NCBI GenBank assembly: GCA_037783415.1
Contig: JAZGTN010000015.1
Span: 2,852,001 to 2,916,000 of the forward strand
DNA length: 64,000 nt
Source of the DNA: Leptasterias polaris
Taxonomy: Eukaryota; Echinodermata; Asteroidea; Forcipulatida; Asteriidae
Direction: 5' to 3'
A program made the position numbers and the translations under genes. The stretch's first letter is position 1. Each line of letters opens with the position of its first letter. Below the pieces are notes generated by a model. That model did no database searches. It was not told the DNA's origin and saw only the letters and a program-made list of their open reading frames with translations. Positions 23,863 through 38,897 of the stretch are shown here, piece after piece.

Positions 23863-26007
23863 AGCCGGTCAGTCCGTGAAACCGGACTCGCGGCGCTTTA
23901 TAAGCATGACATGTCACCCCGTAATTTTTACATTGTTTACCCAAGCCGTATTTTTTATTTTTTTCATCTGTACGAAAAACACAAATCAGAATAATGCAAC
24001 ATAATTTGTTGGTTTAATTGCCGCGTAGCATTTAATTTACTTTTCCGTTGCAATTAATATATAATTTTTATTTATTAATTTTTTGGGTAGGGAAATTTTT
24101 CAAGATTGATGCCCGGACGTAGGGAAACCTTCACCGGCGTTGAGGTGTTTTCACTTGGAAGGAAACAAACTAGACGGGCCTTGGACTCCCCACTAAATAA
24201 ACTCCCATAGGAACCAATGCTAAAAATCGTGTAAGTCTCCGGACAACTATTAACTTCAGAATTCTTTTCAATTTTTGGCAGGTCAGCCGTATGGAATTTT
24301 TTCTAGCGACCCCAGAAAAAAACACACCAGAAAATGAAATTTTCCCTAAACCGACTTGCTGCCAGTTTTCGTGAAGCACTTCTCCACTTCCCCGGTCAAA
24401 TAGGGCCAACTTTAACGCCTAAATTGATCAAGTCTCCTCAAAAGTTGAAGCACAGAACCCCCAGGTTGTGATAGATTCTTATATTTACGCAATCTATTAA
24501 TAGCATGACCCCCAAAACGTTCTAATTCAAAATAATTATACCGTTTATTGGGTGTTTTTTTTATTTATTATTTTTTATTTTATTTATTTAAATTTTTTTT
24601 TTGGGGGGGGGGTCTCAACTTTTAAGATTAATCTTTTTTGTTTTTGGTTTGCTTCATTTATTGAATTGTTTATTTCATTGATTTGCTTATATATTTCTTC
24701 TTCCTTTTTCATTTTGTTAATTTTTGAGTCTCCATTCAGTATAGATACATGTTGCCGTCTGTTGTTTTCTCCCAGTCTGGTTGGGTGCACTCGTATGGCT
24801 ATACATTGTAAACTCACGGGTAAAAGTACCAACACCTTACTAGCGCAGTGGGATAAGGTGCTGGGACTGTCTCAACACTTGGACCACGCGATCCGGGTTC
24901 GAATGCCGTCTGCACTAATATAGGTTCAAGGCCTTTTGCTGTCTGTGGCAACAGTGTGATTGGGATCTGCCTTGCTTCCTCCCCTAAAGTGGTCAGGGCC
25001 CTAGTGGCTAGGCAGGGGAGACAGGGGAGGATATGCTGCTGGGTCAATTTGCCACAAAATAAGGGAACTAATCGTTGCTGCAGAAGAGGGGCGTAGTGTG
25101 CGCTATCTAAACCTCTCCAGCGCGTGAACGCCTGACACTACCAGCAACGTAACTTTTTAATCTTTTTTTAAATATAATATAAGGTATGAGATTTTACTGT
25201 GACGCTTTTTTTGGTTATTTTATTTATTTATTTATTGTTTATTATTTTCATTTTTGTCATTTGTTGATGCAACTACGCAATAAAAGTTACATGAAATACT
25301 GCAAAAAACATTTTATTGAAGAAACAATTGCAAAAAAAGAAACCCAAAACACTGTATCAGAATAAGCCATTTGCGAGTTAAATTTGAATAATGTCTGGTA
25401 CAATGACTAGTTTAGTCACAAGTTACCGCTTAAATTTGAATTCCTCAGACTATCGAGACAGTTGCTATGTCACATGGTTCGGGGCAAGCTTTTGTATAGC
25501 AACCTCCAGATGAGCAAACCCTGGTACCATTGTGTCATACACATCCATTCAGAATTGTGTATGGGTGTTCACCGTCTCTTACGTAACTAAGCAAAAGCTT
25601 GCCCCTAATCATGTGACATAGCAACTGTCTCGATAGTCTGAGGAATTCAAATTTAAGCGGTAACTTGTGACTAAACAAGTCATTGTACCAGACATTATTC
25701 AAATGTAACTCGCAAATGGCTTATTAGTTGCGATGATCGTAACCCTCTCTAGTATTTTAAAATAATTGGTGACTGTATGCATGTGACTGCGGTTTCATTG
25801 TTGGGGCTGGACTTGTACACATGCATATAGAGCCACGCAGTGCAGGGGAGACTTGATAAATTTAGGCTTTTAAAGTTGGCCCTATTTTACTTGGCAAATG
25901 GACTCTGCTGGAGAAGTGGGCAAGTGGGAGTGCATTTAGTTGGGTGCTCAAGACAGGAAAGGAAATGCTGTGACTCGGTCGCCACACCATGATGGGAACT
26001 AGATATC
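23863..26007 (+). repeat. Unit U12
   Basis: 2,145 bp. Head 24833-24917; foldback 25361-25725. Tract T10G10. CCGTATGG variant. Private changes: TTTACTTTTCC near 24039 and GGCAAATGG near 25897 in the outer part of module B. Confidence 0.95.
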
Positions 26008-28152
26008 AGCCGGTCAGTCCGTGAAACCGGACTCGCGGCGCTTTATAAGCATGACATGTCACCCCGTAATTTTTACATTGTTTACCCAAGCCGTATTTTT
26101 TATTTTTTTCATCTGTACGAAAAACACAAATCAGAATAATGCAACATAATTTGTTGGTTTAATTGCCGCGTAGCATTTAATTTTCTTTTCCGTTGCAATT
26201 AATATATAATTTTTATTTATTAATTTTTTGGGTAGGGAAATTTTTCAAGATTGATGCCCGGACGTAGGGAAACCTTCACCGGCGTTGAGGTGTTTTCACT
26301 TGGAAGGAAACAAACTAGACGGGCCTTGGACTCCCCACTAAATAAACTCCCATAGGAACCAATGCTAAAAATCGTGTAAGTCTCCGGACAACTATTAACT
26401 TCAGAATTCTTTTCAATTTTTGGCAGGTCAGCCGTTTTGAATTTTTTCTAGCGACCCCAGAAAAAAACACACCAGAAAATGAAATTTTCCCTAAACCGAC
26501 TTGCTGCCAGTTTTCGTGAAGCACTTCTCCACTTCCCCGGTCAAATAGGGCCAACTTTAACGCCTAAATTGATCAAGTCTCCTCAAAAGTTGAAGCACAG
26601 AACCCCCAGGTTGTGATAGATTCTTATATTTACGCAATCTATTAATAGCATGACCCCCAAAACGTTCTAATTCAAAATAATTATACCGTTTATTGGGTGT
26701 TTTTTTTATTTATTATTTTTTATTTTATTTATTTAATTTTTTTTTTGGGGGGGGGGGTCTCAACTTTTAAGATTAATCTTTTTTGTTTTTGGTTTGCTTT
26801 ATTTATTGAATTGTTTATTTCATTGATTTGCTTATATATTTCTTCTTCCTTTTTCATTTTGTTAATTTTTGAGTCTCCATTCAGTATAGATACATGTTGC
26901 CGTCTGTTGTTTTCTCCCAGTCTGGTTGGGTGCACTCGTATGGCTATACATTGTAAACTCACGGGTAAAAGTACCAACACCTTACTAGCGCAGTGGGATA
27001 AGGTGCTGGGACTGTCTCAACACTTGGACCACGCGATCCGGGTTCGAATGCCGTCTGCACTAATATAGGTTCAAGGCCTTTTGCTGTCTGTGGCAACAGT
27101 GTGATTGGGATCTGCCTTGCTTCCTCCCCTAAAGTGGTCAGGGCCCTAGTGGCTAGGCAGGGGAGACAGGGGAGGATATGCTGCTGGGTCAATTTGCCAC
27201 AAAATAAGGGAACTAATCGTTGCTGCAGAAGAGGGGCGTAGTGTGCGCTATCTAAACCTCTCCAGCGCGTGAACGCCTGACACTACCAGCAACGTAACTT
27301 TTTAATCTTTTTTTAAATATAATATAAGGTATGAGATTTTACTGTGACGCTTTTTTTGGTTATTTTATTTATTTATTTATTGTTTATTATTTTCATTTTT
27401 GTCATTTGTTGATGCAACTACGCAATAAAAGTTACATGAAATACTGCAAAAAACATTTTATTGAAGAAACAATTGCAAAAAAAGAAACCCAAAACACTGT
27501 ATCAGAATAAGCCATTTGCGAGTTAAATTTGAATAATGTCTGGTACAATGACTAGTTTAGTCACAAGTTACCGCTTAAATTTGAATTCCTCAGACTATCG
27601 AGACAGTTGCTATGTCACATGGTTCGGGGCAAGCTTTTGTATAGCAACCTCCAGATGAGCAAACCCTGGTACCATTGTGTCATACACATCCATTCAGAAT
27701 TGTGTATGGGTGTTCACCGTCTCTTACGTAACTAAGCAAAAGCTTGCCCCTAATCATGTGACATAGCAACTGTCTCGATAGTCTGAGGAATTCAAATTTA
27801 AGCGGTAACTTGTGACTAAACAAGTCATTGTACCAGACATTATTCAAATGTAACTCGCAAATGGCTTATTAGTTGCGATGATCGTAACCCTCTCTAGTAT
27901 TTTAAAATAATTGGTGACTGTATGCATGTGACTGCGGTTTCATTGTTGGGGCTGGACTTGTACACATGCATATAGAGCCACGCAGTGCAGGGGAGACTTG
28001 ATAAATTTAGGCTTTTAAAGTTGGCCCTATTTTACTTGGCAAGTGGACTCTGCTGGAGAAGTGGGCAAGTGGGAGTGCATTTAGTTGGGTGCTCAAGACA
28101 GGAAAGGAAATGCTGTGACTCGGTCGCCACACCATGATGGGAACTAGATATC
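26008..28152 (+). repeat. Unit U13
   Basis: 2,145 bp. Head 26978-27062; foldback 27506-27870. Tract T10G11. Carries CCGTTTTGA (near 26433), shared with U15, U22 and R1. TGCTTTATT near 26797 is private. Confidence 0.95.
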
Positions 28153-30310
28153 AGCCGGTCAGTCCGTGAAACCGGACTCGCGGCGCTTTATAAGCATGAC
28201 ATGTCACCCCGTAATTTTTACATTGTTTACCCAAGCCGTATTTTTTATTTTTTTCATCTGTACGAAAAACACAAATCAGAATAATGCAACATAATTTGTT
28301 GGTTTAATTGCCGCGTAGCATTTAATTTTCTTTTCCGTTGCAATTAATATATAATTTTTATTTATTAATTTTTTGGGTAGGGACATTTTTCAAGATTGAT
28401 GCCCGGACGTAGGGAAACCTTCACCGGCGTTGAGGTGTTTTCACTTGGAAGGAAACAAACTAGACGGGCCTTGGACTCCCCACTAAATAAACTCCCATAG
28501 GAACCAATGCTAAAAATCGTGTAAGTCTCCGGACAACTATTAACTTCAGAATTCTTTTCAATTTTTGGCAGGTCAGCCGTTTGGAATTTTTTCTAGCGAC
28601 CCCAGAAAAAAACACACCAGAAAATGAAATTTTCCCTAAACCGACTTGCTGCCAGTTTTCGTGAAGCACTTCTCCACTTCCCCGGTCAAATAGGGCCAAC
28701 TTTAACGCCTAAATTGATCAAGTCTCCTCAAAAGTTGAAGCACAGAACCCCCAGGTTGTGATAGATTCTTATATTTACGCAATCTATTAATAGCATGACC
28801 CCCAAAACGTTCTAATTCAAAATAATTATACCGTTTATTGGGTGTTTTTTTTATTTATTATTTTTTATTTTATTTATTTAATTTTTTTTTTTGGGGGGGG
28901 TCTCAACTTTTAAGATTAATCTTTTTTGTTTTTGGTTTGCTTCATTTATTGAATTGTTTATTTCATTGATTTGCTTATATATTTCTTCTTCCTTTTTCAT
29001 TTTGTTAATTTTTGAGTCTCCATTCAGTATAGATACATGTTGCCGTCTGTTGTTTTCTCCCAGTCTGGTTGGGTGCACTCGTATGGCTATACATTGTAAA
29101 CTCACGGGTAAAAGTACCAACACCTTACTAGCGCAGTGGGATAAGGTGCTGGGACTGTCTCAACACTTGGACCACGCGATCCGGGTTCGAATGCCGTCTG
29201 CACTAATATAGGTTCAAGGCCTTTTGCTGTCTGTGGCAACAGTGTGATTGGGATCTGCCTTGCTTCCTCCCCTAAAGTGGTCAGGGCCCTAGTGGCTAGG
29301 CAGGGGAGACAGGGGAGGATATGCTGCTGGGTCAATTTGCCACAAAATAAGGGAACTAATCGTTGCTGCAGAAGAGGGGCGTAGTGTGCGCTATCTAAAC
29401 CTCTCCAGCGCGTGAACGCCTGACACTACCAGCAACGTAACTTTTTAATCTTTTTTTAAATATAATATAAGGTATGAGATTTTACTGTGACGCTTTTTTT
29501 GGTTATTTTATTTATTTATTTATTGTTTATTATTTTCATTTTTGTCATTTGTTGATGCAACTACGCAATAAAAGTTACATGAAATACTGCAAAAAACATT
29601 TTATTGAAGAAACAATTGCAAAAAAAGAAACCCAAAACACTGTATCAGAATAAGCCATTTGCGAGTTAAATTTGAATAATGTCTGGTACAATGACTAGTT
29701 TAGTCACAAGTTACCGCTTAAATTTGAATTCCTCAGACTATCGAGACAGTTGCTATGTCACATGGTTCGGGGCAAGCTTTTGTATAGCAAGCTTTTGTAT
29801 AGCAACCTCCAGATGAGCAAACCCTGGTACCATTGTGTCATACACATCCATTCAGAATTGTGTATGGGTGTTCACCGTCTCTTACGTAACTAAGCAAAAG
29901 CTTGCCCCTAATCATGTGACATAGCAACTGTCTCGATAGTCTGAGGAATTCAAATTTAAGCGGTAACTTGTGACTAAACAAGTCATTGTACCAGACATTA
30001 TTCAAATGTAACTCGCAAATGGCTTATTAGTTGCGATGATCGTAACCCTCTCTAGTATTTTAAAATAATTGGTGACTGTATGCATGTGACTGCGGTTTCA
30101 TTGTTGGGGCTGGACTTGTACACATGCATATAGAGCCACGCAGTGCAGGGGAGACTTGATAAATTTAGGCTTTTAAAGTTGGCCCTATTTTACTTGGCAA
30201 GTGGACTCTGCTGGAGAAGTGGGCAAGTGGGAGTGCATTTAGTTGGGTGCTCAAGACAGGAAAGGAAATGCTGTGACTCGGTCGCCACACCATGATGGGA
30301 ACTAGATATC
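28153..30310 (+). repeat. Unit U14
   Basis: 2,158 bp with the 15-bp foldback-loop duplication (foldback 29649-30028). Head 29121-29205. Tract T11G8 and GGACATTTTT near 28381 are both shared with R1 at the inversion. Confidence 0.95.
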
Positions 30311-32468
30311 AGCCGGTCAGTCCGTGAAACCGGACTCGCGGCGCTTTATAAGCATGACATGTCACCCCGTAATTTTTACATTGTTTACCCAAGCCGTATT
30401 TTTTATTTTTTTCATCTGTACGAAAAACACAAATCAGAATAATGCAACATAATTTGTTGGTTTAATTGCCGCGTAGCATTTAATTTTCTTTTCCGTTGCA
30501 ATTAATATATAATTTTTATTTATTAATTTTTTGGGTAGGGAAATTTTTCAAGATTGATGCCCGGACGTAGGGAAACCTTCACCGGCGTTGAGGTGTTTTC
30601 ACTTGGAAGGAAACAAACTAGACGGGCCTTGGACTCCCCACTAAATAAACTCCCATAGGAACCAATGCTAAAAATCGTGTAAGTCTCCGGACAACTATTA
30701 ACTTCAGAATTCTTTTCAATTTTTGGCAGGTCAGCCGTTTTGAATTTTTTCTAGCGACCCCAGAAAAAAACACACCAGAAAATGAAATTTTCCCTAAACC
30801 GACTTGCTGCCAGTTTTCGTGAAGCACTTCTCCACTTCCCCGGTCAAATAGGGCCAACTTTAACGCCTAAATTGATCAAGTCTCCTCAAAAGTTGAAGCA
30901 CAGAACCCCCAGGTTGTGATAGATTCTTATATTTACGCAATCTATTAATAGCATGACCCCCAAAACGTTCTAATTCAAAATAATTATACCGTTTATTGGG
31001 TGTTTTTTTTATTTATTATTTTTTATTTTATTTATTTAATTTTTTTTTTTTGGGGGGGTCTCAACTTTTAAGATTAATCTTTTTTGTTTTTGGTTTGCTT
31101 CATTTATTGAATTGTTTATTTCATTGATTTGCTTATATATTTCTTCTTCCTTTTTCATTTTGTTAATTTTTGAGTCTCCATTCAGTATAGATACATGTTG
31201 CCGTCTGTTGTTTTCTCCCAGTCTGGTTGGGTGCACTCGTATGGCTATTCATTGTAAACTCACGGGTAAAAGTACCAACACCTTACTAGCGCAGTGGGAT
31301 AAGGTGCTGGGACTGTCTCAACACTTGGACCACGCGATCCGGGTTCGAATGCCGTCTGCACTAATATAGGTTCAAGGCCTTTTGCTGTCTGTGGCAACAG
31401 TGTGATTGGGATCTGCCTTGCTTCCTCCCCTAAAGTGGTCAGGGCCCTAGTGGCTAGGCAGGGGAGACAGGGGAGGATATGCTGCTGGGTCAATTTGCCA
31501 CAAAATAAGGGAACTAATCGTTGCTGCAGAAGAGGGGCGTAGTGTGCGCTATCTAAACCTCTCCAGCGCGTGAACGCCTGACACTACCAGCAACGTAACT
31601 TTTTAATCTTTTTTTAAATATAATATAAGGTATGAGATTTTACTGTGACGCTTTTTTTGGTTATTTTATTTATTTATTTATTGTTTATTATTTTCATTTT
31701 TGTCATTTGTTGATGCAACTACGCAATAAAAGTTACATGAAATACTGCAAAAAACATTTTATTGAAGAAACAATTGCAAAAAAAGAAACCCAAAACACTG
31801 TATCAGAATAAGCCATTTGCGAGTTAAATTTGAATAATGTCTGGTACAATGACTAGTTTAGTCACAAGTTACCGCTTAAATTTGAATTCCTCAGACTATC
31901 GAGACAGTTGCTATGTCACATGGTTCGGGGCAAGCTTTTGTATAGCAAGCTTTTGTATAGCAACCTCCAGATGAGCAAACCCTGGTACCATTGTGTCATA
32001 CACATCCATTCAGAATTGTGTATGGGTGTTCACCGTCTCTTACGTAACTAAGCAAAAGCTTGCCCCTAATCATGTGACATAGCAACTGTCTCGATAGTCT
32101 GAGGAATTCAAATTTAAGCGGTAACTTGTGACTAAACAAGTCATTGTACCAGACATTATTCAAATGTAACTCGCAAATGGCTTATTAGTTGCGATGATCG
32201 TAACCCTCTCTAGTATTTTAAAATAATTGGTGACTGTATGCATGTGACTGCGGTTTCATTGTTGGGGCTGGACTTGTACACATGCATATAGAGCCACGCA
32301 GTGCAGGGGAGACTTGATAAATTTAGGCTTTTAAAGTTGGCCCTATTTTACTTGGCAAGTGGACTCTGCTGGAGAAGTGGGCAAGTGGGAGTGCATTTAG
32401 TTGGGTGCTCAAGACAGGAAAGGAAATGCTGTGACCCGGTCGCCACACCATGATGGGAACTAGATATC
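30311..32468 (+). repeat. Unit U15
   Basis: 2,158 bp with the 15-bp foldback-loop duplication (foldback 31807-32186). Head 31279-31363. Tract T12G7. CCGTTTTGA variant. A-to-T at 31249 and T-to-C at 32436 are private. Confidence 0.95.
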
Positions 32469-34610
32469 AGCCGGTCAGTCCGTGAAACCGGACTCGCGGC
32501 GCTTTATAAGCATGACATGTCACCCCGTAATTTTTACATTGTTTACCCAAGCCGTATTTTTTATTTTTTTCATCTGTACGAAAAACACAAATCAGAATAA
32601 TGCAACATAATTTGTTGGTTTAATTGCCGCGTAGCATTTAATTTTCTTTTCCGTTGCAATTAATATATAATTTTTATTTATTAATTTTTTGGGTAGGGAA
32701 ATTTTTCAAGATTGATGCCCGGACGTAGGGAAACCTTCACCGGCGTTGAGGTGTTTTCACTTGGAAGGAAACAAACTAGACGGGCCTTGGACTCCCCACT
32801 AAATAAACTCCCATAGGAACCAATGCTAAAAATCGTGTAAGTCTCCGGACAACTATTAACTTCAGAATTCTTTTCAATTTTTGGCAGGTCAGCCGTTTGG
32901 AATTTTTTCTAGCGACCCCAGAAAAAAACACACCAGAAAATGAAATTTTCCCTAAACCGACTTGCTGCCAGTTTTCGTGAAGCACTTCTCCACTTCCCCG
33001 GTCAAATAGGGCCAACTTTAACGCCTAAATTGATCAAGTCTCCTCAAAAGTTGAAGCACAGAACCCCCAGGTTGTGATAGATTCTTATATTTACGCAATC
33101 TATTAATAGCATGACCCCCAAAACGTTCTAATTCAAAATAATTATACCGTTTATTGGGTGTTTTTTTTATTTATTATTTTTTATTTTATTTATTTAATTT
33201 TTTTTTTTTGGGGGGGTCTCAACTTTTAAGATTAATCTTTTTTGTTTTTGGTTTGCTTCATTTATTGAATTGTTTATTTCATTGATTTGCTTATATATTT
33301 CTTCTTCCTTTTTCATTTTGTTAATTTTTGAGTCTCCATTCAGTATAGATACATGTTGCCGTCTGTTGTTTTCTCCCAGTCTGGTTGGGTGCACTCGTAT
33401 GGCTATACATTGTAAACTCACGGGTAAAAGTACCAACACCTTACTAGCGCAGTGGGATAAGGTGCTGGGACTGTCTCAACACTTGGACCACGCGATCCGG
33501 GTTCGAATGCCGTCTGCACTAATATAGGTTCAAGGCCTTTTGCTGTCTGTGGCAACAGTGTGATTGGGATCTGCCTTGCTTCCTCCCCTAAAGTGGTCAG
33601 GGCCCTAGTGGCTAGGCAGGGGAGACAGGGGAGGATATGCTGCTGGGTCAATTTGCCACAAAATAAGGGAACTAATCGTTGCTGCAGAAGAGGGGCGTAG
33701 TGTGCGCTATCTAAACCTCTCCAGCGCGTGAACGCCTGACACTACCAGCAACGTAACTTTTTAATCTTTTTTAAATATAATATAAGGTATGAGATTTTAC
33801 TGTGACGCTTTTTTTGGTTATTTTATTTATTTATTTATTGTTTATTATTTTCATTTTTGTCATTTGTTGATGCAACTACGCAATAAAAGTTACATGAAAT
33901 ACTGCAAAAAACATTTTATTGAAGAAACAATTGCAAAAAAAGAAACCCAAAACACTGTATCAGAATAAGCCATTTGCGAGTTAAATTTGAATAATGTCTG
34001 GTACAATGACTAGTTTAGTCACAAGTTACCGCTTAAATTTGAATTCCTCAGACTATCGAGACAGTTGCTATGTCACATGGTTCGGGGCAAGCTTTTGTAT
34101 AGCAACCTCCAGATGAGCAAACCCTGGTACCATTGTGTCATACACATCCATTCAGAATTGTGTATGGGTGTTCACCGTCTCTTACGTAACTAAGCAAAAG
34201 CTTGCCCCTAATCATGTGACATAGCAACTGTCTCGATAGTCTGAGGAATTCAAATTTAAGCGGTAACTTGTGACTAAACAAGTCATTGTACCAGACATTA
34301 TTCAAATGTAACTCGCAAATGGCTTATTAGTTGCGATGATCGTAACCCTCTCTAGTATTTTAAAATAATTGGTGACTGTATGCATGTGACTGCGGTTTCA
34401 TTGTTGGGGCTGGACTTGTACACATGCATATAGAGCCACGCAGTGCAGGGGAGACTTGATAAATTTAGGCTTTTAAAGTTGGCCCTATTTTACTTGGCAA
34501 GTGGACTCTGCTGGAGAAGTGGGCAAGTGGGAGTGCATTTAGTTGGGTGCTCAAGACAGGAAAGGAAATGCTGTGACTCGGTCGCCACACTATGATGGGA
34601 ACTAGATATC
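32469..34610 (+). repeat. Unit U16
   Basis: 2,142 bp. Head 33437-33521; foldback 33964-34328. Tract T12G7. The T-run after TTAATC near 33765 is one base short, a change shared with R1. T at 34591 is shared with U8 and U10. Confidence 0.95.
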
Positions 34611-36753
34611 AGCCGGTCAGTCCGTGAAACCGGACTCGCGGCGCTTTATAAGCATGACATGTCACCCCGTAATTTTTACATTGTTTACCCAAGCCGTATT
34701 TTTTATTTTTTTCATCTGTACGAAAAACACAAATCAGAATAATGCAACATAATTTGTTGGTTTAATTGCCGCGTAGCATTTAATTTTCTTTTCCGTTGCA
34801 ATTAATATATAATTTTTATTTATTAATTTTTTGGGTAGGGAAATTTTTCAAGATTGATGCCCGGACGTAGGGAAACCTTCACCGGCGTTGAGGTGTTTTC
34901 ACTTGGAAGGAAACAAACTAGACGGGCCTTGGACTCCCCACTAAATAAACTCCCATAGGAACCAATGCTAAAAATCGTGTAAGTCTCCGGACAACTATTA
35001 ACTTCAGAATTCTTTTCAATTTTTGGCAGGTCAGCCGTTTGGAATTTTTTCTAGCGACCCCAGAAAAAAACACACCAGAAAATGAAATTTTCCCTAAACC
35101 GACTTGCTGCCAGTTTTCGTGAAGCACTTCTCCACTTCCCCGGTCAAATAGGGCCAACTTTAACGCCTAAATTGATCAAGTCTCCTCAAAAGTTGAAGCA
35201 CAGAACCCCCAGGTTGTGATAGATTCTTATATTTACGCAATCTATTAATAGCATGACCCCCAAAACGTTCTAATTCAAAATAATTATACCGTTTATTGGG
35301 TGTTTTTTTTATTTATTATTTTTTATTTTATTTATTTAATTTTTTTTTGGGGGGGGGGTCTCAACTTTTAAGATTAATCTTTTTTGTTTTTGGTTTGCTT
35401 CATTTATTGAATTGTTTATTTCATTGATTTGCTTATATATTTCTTCTTCCTTTTTCATTTTGTTAATTTTTGAGTCTCCATTCAGTATAGATAAATGTTG
35501 CCGTCTGTTGTTTTCTCCCAGTCTGGTTGGGTGCACTCGTATGGCTATACATTGTAAACTCACGGGTAAAAGTACCAACACCTTACTAGCGCAGTGGGAT
35601 AAGGTGCTGGGACTGTCTCAACACTTGGACCACGCGATCCGGGTTCGAATGCCGTCTGCACTAATATAGGTTCAAGGCCTTTTGCTGTCTGTGGCAACAG
35701 TGTGATTGGGATCTGCCTTGCTTCCTCCCCTAAAGTGGTCAGGGCCCTAGTGGCTAGGCAGGGGAGACAGGGGAGGATATGCTGCTGGGTCAATTTGCCA
35801 CAAAATAAGGGAACTAATCGTTGCTGCAGAAGAGGGGCGTAGTGTGCGCTATCTAAACCTCTCCAGCGCGTGAACGCCTGACACTACCAGCAACGTAACT
35901 TTTTAATCTTTTTTTAAATATAATATAAGGTATGAGATTTTACTGTGACGCTTTTTTTGGTTATTTTATTTATTTATTTATTGTTTATTATTTTCATTTT
36001 TGTCATTTGTTGATGCAACTACGCAATAAAAGTTACATGAAATACTGCAAAAAACATTTTATTGAAGAAACAATTGCAAAAAAAGAAACCCAAAACACTG
36101 TATCAGAATAAGCCATTTGCGAGTTAAATTTGAATAATGTCTGGTACAATGACTAGTTTAGTCACAAGTTACCGCTTAAATTTGAATTCCTCAGACTATC
36201 GAGACAGTTGCTATGTCACATGGTTCGGGGCAAGCTTTTGTATAGCAACCTCCAGATGAGCAAACCCTGGTACCATTGTGTCATACACATCCATTCAGAA
36301 TTGTGTATGGGTGTTCACCGTCTCTTACGTAACTAAGCAAAAGCTTGCCCCTAATCATGTGACATAGCAACTGTCTCGATAGTCTGAGGAATTCAAATTT
36401 AAGCGGTAACTTGTGACTAAACAAGTCATTGTACCAGACATTATTCAAATGTAACTCGCAAATGGCTTATTAGTTGCGATGATCGTAACCCTCTCTAGTA
36501 TTTTAAAATAATTGGTGACTGTATGCATGTGACTGCGGTTTCATTGTTGGGGCTGGACTTGTACACATGCATATAGAGCCACGCAGTGCAGGGGAGACTT
36601 GATAAATTTAGGCTTTTAAAGTTGGCCCTATTTTACTTGGCAAGTGGACTCTGCTGGAGAAGTGGGCAAGTGGGAGTGCATTTAGTTGGGTGCTCAAGAC
36701 AGGAAAGGAAATGCTGTGACTCGGTCGCCACACCATGATGGGAACTAGATATC
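34611..36753 (+). repeat. Unit U17
   Basis: 2,143 bp. Head 35579-35663; foldback 36107-36471. Tract T9G10. C-to-A at 35494 is private. Confidence 0.95.
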
Positions 36754-38897
36754 AGCCGGTCAGTCCGTGAAACCGGACTCGCGGCGCTTTATAAACATGA
36801 CATGTCACCCCGTAATTTTTACATTGTTTACCCAAGCCGTATTTTTTATTTTTTTCATCTGTACGAAAAACACAAATCAGAATAATGCAACATAATTTGT
36901 TGGTTTAATTGCCGCGTAGCATTTAATTTTCTTTTCCGTTGCAATTAATATATAATTTTTATTTATTAATTTTTTGGGTAGGGAAATTTTTCAAGATTGA
37001 TGCCCGGACGTAGGGAAACCTTCACCGGCGTTGAGGTGTTTTCACTTGGAAGGAAACAAACTAGACGGGCCTTGGACTCCCCACTAAATAAACTCCCATA
37101 GGAACCAATGCTAAAAATCGTGTAAGTCTCCGGACAACTATTAACTTCAGAATTCTTTTCAATTTTTGGCAGGTCAGCCGTTTGGAATTTTTTCTAGCGA
37201 CCCCAGAAAAAAACACACCAGAAAATGAAATTTTCCCTAAACCAACTTGCTGCCAGTTTTCGTGAAGCACTTCTCCACTTCCCCGGTCAAATAGGGCCAA
37301 CTTTAACGCCTAAATTGATCAAGTCTCCTCAAAAGTTGAAGCACAGAACCCCCAGGTTGTGATAGATTCTTATATTTACGCAATCTATTAATAGCATGAC
37401 CCCCAAAACGTTCTAATTCAAAATAATTATACCGTTTATTGGGTGTGTTTTTTATTTATTATTTTTTATTTTATTTATTTAAAAATTTTTTTTTGGGGGG
37501 GGTCTCAACTTTTAAGATTAATCTTTTTTGTTTTTGGTTTGCTTCATTTATTGAATTGTTTATTTCATTAATTTGCTTATATATTTCTTCTTCCTTTTTC
37601 ATTTTGTTAATTTTTGAGTCTCCATTCAGTATAGATACATGTTGCCGTCTGTTGTTTTCTCCCAGTCTGGTTGGGTGCACTCGTATGGCTATACATTGTA
37701 AACTCACGGGTAAAAGTACCAACACCTTACTAGCGCAGTGGGATAAGGTGCTGGGACTGTCTCAACACTTGGACCACGCGATCCGGGTTCGAATGCCGTC
37801 TGCACTAATATAGGTTCAAGGCCTTTTGCTGTCTGTGGCAACAGTGTGATTGGGATCTGCCTTGCTTCCTCCCCTAAAGTGGTCAGGGCCCTAGTGGCTA
37901 GGCAGGGGAGACAGGGGAGGATATGCTGCTGGGTCAATTTGCCACAAAATAAGGGAACTAATCGTTGCTGCAGAAGAGGGGCGTAGTGTGCGCTATCTAA
38001 ACCTCTCCAGCGCGTGAACGCCTGACACTACCAGCAACGTAACTTTTTAATCTTTTTTTAAATATAATATAAGGTATGAGATTTTACTGTGACGCTTTTT
38101 TTGGTTATTTTATTTATTTATTTATTGTTTATTATTTTCATTTTTGTCATTTGTTGATGCAACTACGCAATAAAAGTTACATGAAATACTGCAAAAAACA
38201 TTTTATTGAAGAAACAATTGCAAAAAAAGAAACCCAAAACACTGTATCAGAATAAGCCATTTGCGAGTTAAATTTGAATAATGTCTGGTACAATGACTAG
38301 TTTAGTCACAAGTTACCGCTTAAATTTGAATTCCTCAGACTATCGAGACAGTTGCTATGTCACATGGTTCGGGGCAAGCTTTTGTATAGCAACCTCCAGA
38401 TGAGCAAACCCTGGTACCATTGTGTCATACACATCCATTCAGAATTGTGTATGGGTGTTCACCGTCTCTTACGTAACTAAGCAAAAGCTTGCCCCTAATC
38501 ATGTGACATAGCAACTGTCTCGATAGTCTGAGGAATTCAAATTTAAGCGGTAACTTGTGACTAAACAAGTCATTGTACCAGACATTATTCAAATGTAACT
38601 CGCAAATGGCTTATTAGTTGCGATGATCGTAACCCTCTCTAGTATTTTAAAATAATTGGTGACTGTATGCATGCGACTGCGGTTTCATTGTTGGGGCTGG
38701 ACTTGTACACATGCATATAGAGCCACGCAGTGCAGGGGAGACTTGATAAATTTAGGCTTTTAAAGTTGGCCCTATTTTACTTGGCAAGTGGACTCTGCTG
38801 GAGAAGTGGGCAAGTGGGAGTGCATTTAGTTGGGTGCTCAAGACAGGAAAGGAAATGCTGTGACTCGGTCGCCACACCATGATGGGAACTAGATATC
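36754..38897 (+). repeat. Unit U18
   Basis: 2,144 bp. Head 37723-37807; foldback 38251-38615. The tract reads AAAAA then T9G8. Private changes include TTTATAAACATG near 36788, CCAACTTGC near 37242 and CATTAATTTG near 37567. Its 3' end shares ATGCATGCGAC with U19 only. Confidence 0.95.
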
